Source: Nocardioides sp.
Lineage (GTDB): Bacteria > Actinomycetota > Actinomycetes > Propionibacteriales > Nocardioidaceae
Reading direction: 5' to 3'
Length of the DNA: 5,903 nucleotides
Assembly (NCBI GenBank): GCA_023252065.1
Contig: JAHEXO010000160.1
Span: 1-5,903 of the forward strand
This document shows positions 5,438 to 5,903 of the stretch, piece by piece. The position numbers and the translations under genes were made by a program. Numbering within the stretch: position 1 is the first letter of the stretch; each line of letters begins with the position of its first letter. The notes under the pieces are model-generated. The model did no database searches. It had not been told where the DNA came from and saw only the letters and a list, made by a program, of their open reading frames with translations.

Positions 5438-5903
5438 TCAGCTCTCCTCGGTACGCCGCTTCAGGTAGCGCTCGAACTCCCGGGCGATCGCCTCGCCGGT
5501 GGCCTCGGGGAGGTCGGTCGTGTCGCGGGTCTCCTCGAGGGCCCGGACGTAGTCGGCGACGTCTTCGTCGTCCTCCGCGAGCTCGTCGACCCCGCGCTCC
5601 CAGGCCCGGGCCAGCTCGGGCAGGTCACCGAGCGGGATGCTCACCTCGAGCAGCTCCTCGATCTGCCCGAGCAGCGCCAGCGTCGCCTTGGGGCACGGCG
5701 GCGCGGAGACGTAGTGGGGCACCGCCGCCCAGTAGGAGACGGCTGGTACGTCGAGCCGGACGCAGGCGTCCTGGAAGACCCCGACGATGCCGGTCGGCCC
5801 TTCGTACGTCGACTGCTCCAGCTTGAGCCGGTCGACGAGGTCGGGCTCGGTCGCGGTGCCGGACACCGGGATCGGGCGGGTGTGCGGGGTGTCGGCCAGC
5901 AAC
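5438..5903 (-). CDS. PAC2 family protein (partial, N-terminus beyond the right edge)
   Basis: The visible 154 or so residues are the C-terminal half of a PAC2-family protein. PAC2 is named after proteasome assembly chaperone 2, but the bacterial members have no settled role. The reading frame is open to the window edge. The first visible codons are TTG CTG and continue straight into conserved family sequence, so the true start lies outside. Typical features, in visible-residue numbering, are LADTPHTRPIPV near 2-13, YEGPTGIVGVFQDACV near 33-48, and PAVSYWAAVPHYVSAPPCPKA near 53-73. A charged helical C-terminus then carries an acidic EDDEDVADYVRALEE stretch near 113-127. Full-length actinobacterial relatives are around 280-320 residues. 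The closest M. tuberculosis relative I can name is probably Rv2125. The gene converges on mshC. The family call is confident from the pattern, while the function is unknown. Confidence 0.85.
   Translation of the reverse strand, partial: LLADTPHTRPIPVSGTATEPDLVDRLKLEQSTYEGPTGIVGVFQDACVRLDVPAVSYWAAVPHYVSAPPCPKATLALLGQIEELLEVSIPLGDLPELARAWERGVDELAEDDEDVADYVRALEETRDTTDLPEATGEAIAREFERYLKRRTEES

Noticed and set aside
1..5903. CRISPR arrays, insertion sequences, tRNA or rRNA genes
   Set aside because: No regularly spaced direct repeats, transposase motifs, terminal repeats or tRNA-like cloverleaf sequence were seen on either strand.

Overview
The window looks like ordinary chromosomal DNA from a high-GC actinobacterium (about 70% GC by eye, strong G/C bias at third codon positions). 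Three things point that way. It carries mshC, which makes mycothiol, the actinobacterial thiol. It has three further actinobacterial families next to it. It appears to use leaderless promoters. The protein sequences resemble those of Nocardioides and relatives (Propionibacteriales), but that placement is an impression from memory, not a search result.

Layout, left to right: a 147-base leader (1-147); uppP on + (148-975), undecaprenyl-diphosphate phosphatase; a CorA-type Mg/Co channel on - (985-1965), convergent with uppP; an 82-base divergent promoter region (1966-2047); then four + strand genes, a histidine-phosphatase-superfamily protein (2048-2806), a DUF3090 protein with a C-terminal Cys/His cluster (2816-3379), an SCO1664-family protein with a kinase-like residue pattern (3390-4160) and mshC (4183-5418); finally the 3' half of a PAC2-family gene on - (5438 to the right edge), convergent with mshC. 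Coding density is very high. The gaps are 9, 82, 9, 10, 22 and 19 bases, and no convincing intrinsic terminator is visible.

The gene order phosphatase - DUF3090 - SCO1664-like - mshC, with uppP and a PAC2 gene nearby, matches what I recall of the Mycobacterium tuberculosis region from Rv2136c to Rv2125 and of the SCO1664/SCO1663 neighbourhood in Streptomyces coelicolor. It differs from M. tuberculosis in having corA inserted between uppP and the phosphatase, and in having no cysQ between the SCO1664-like gene and mshC. Only UppP, CorA and MshC have well-defined jobs. The phosphatase, DUF3090 protein and kinase-like protein form a conserved unit of unknown function beside mycothiol synthesis, and are the best candidate here for an undescribed system.

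The most notable DNA-level pattern is that three + strand genes (phosphatase, DUF3090, mshC) each have a TANNNT hexamer exactly six bases before the ATG, and corA has one seven bases before an in-frame GTG. This is the arrangement expected for leaderless mRNAs. uppP instead has a Shine-Dalgarno-like GGAAAG.
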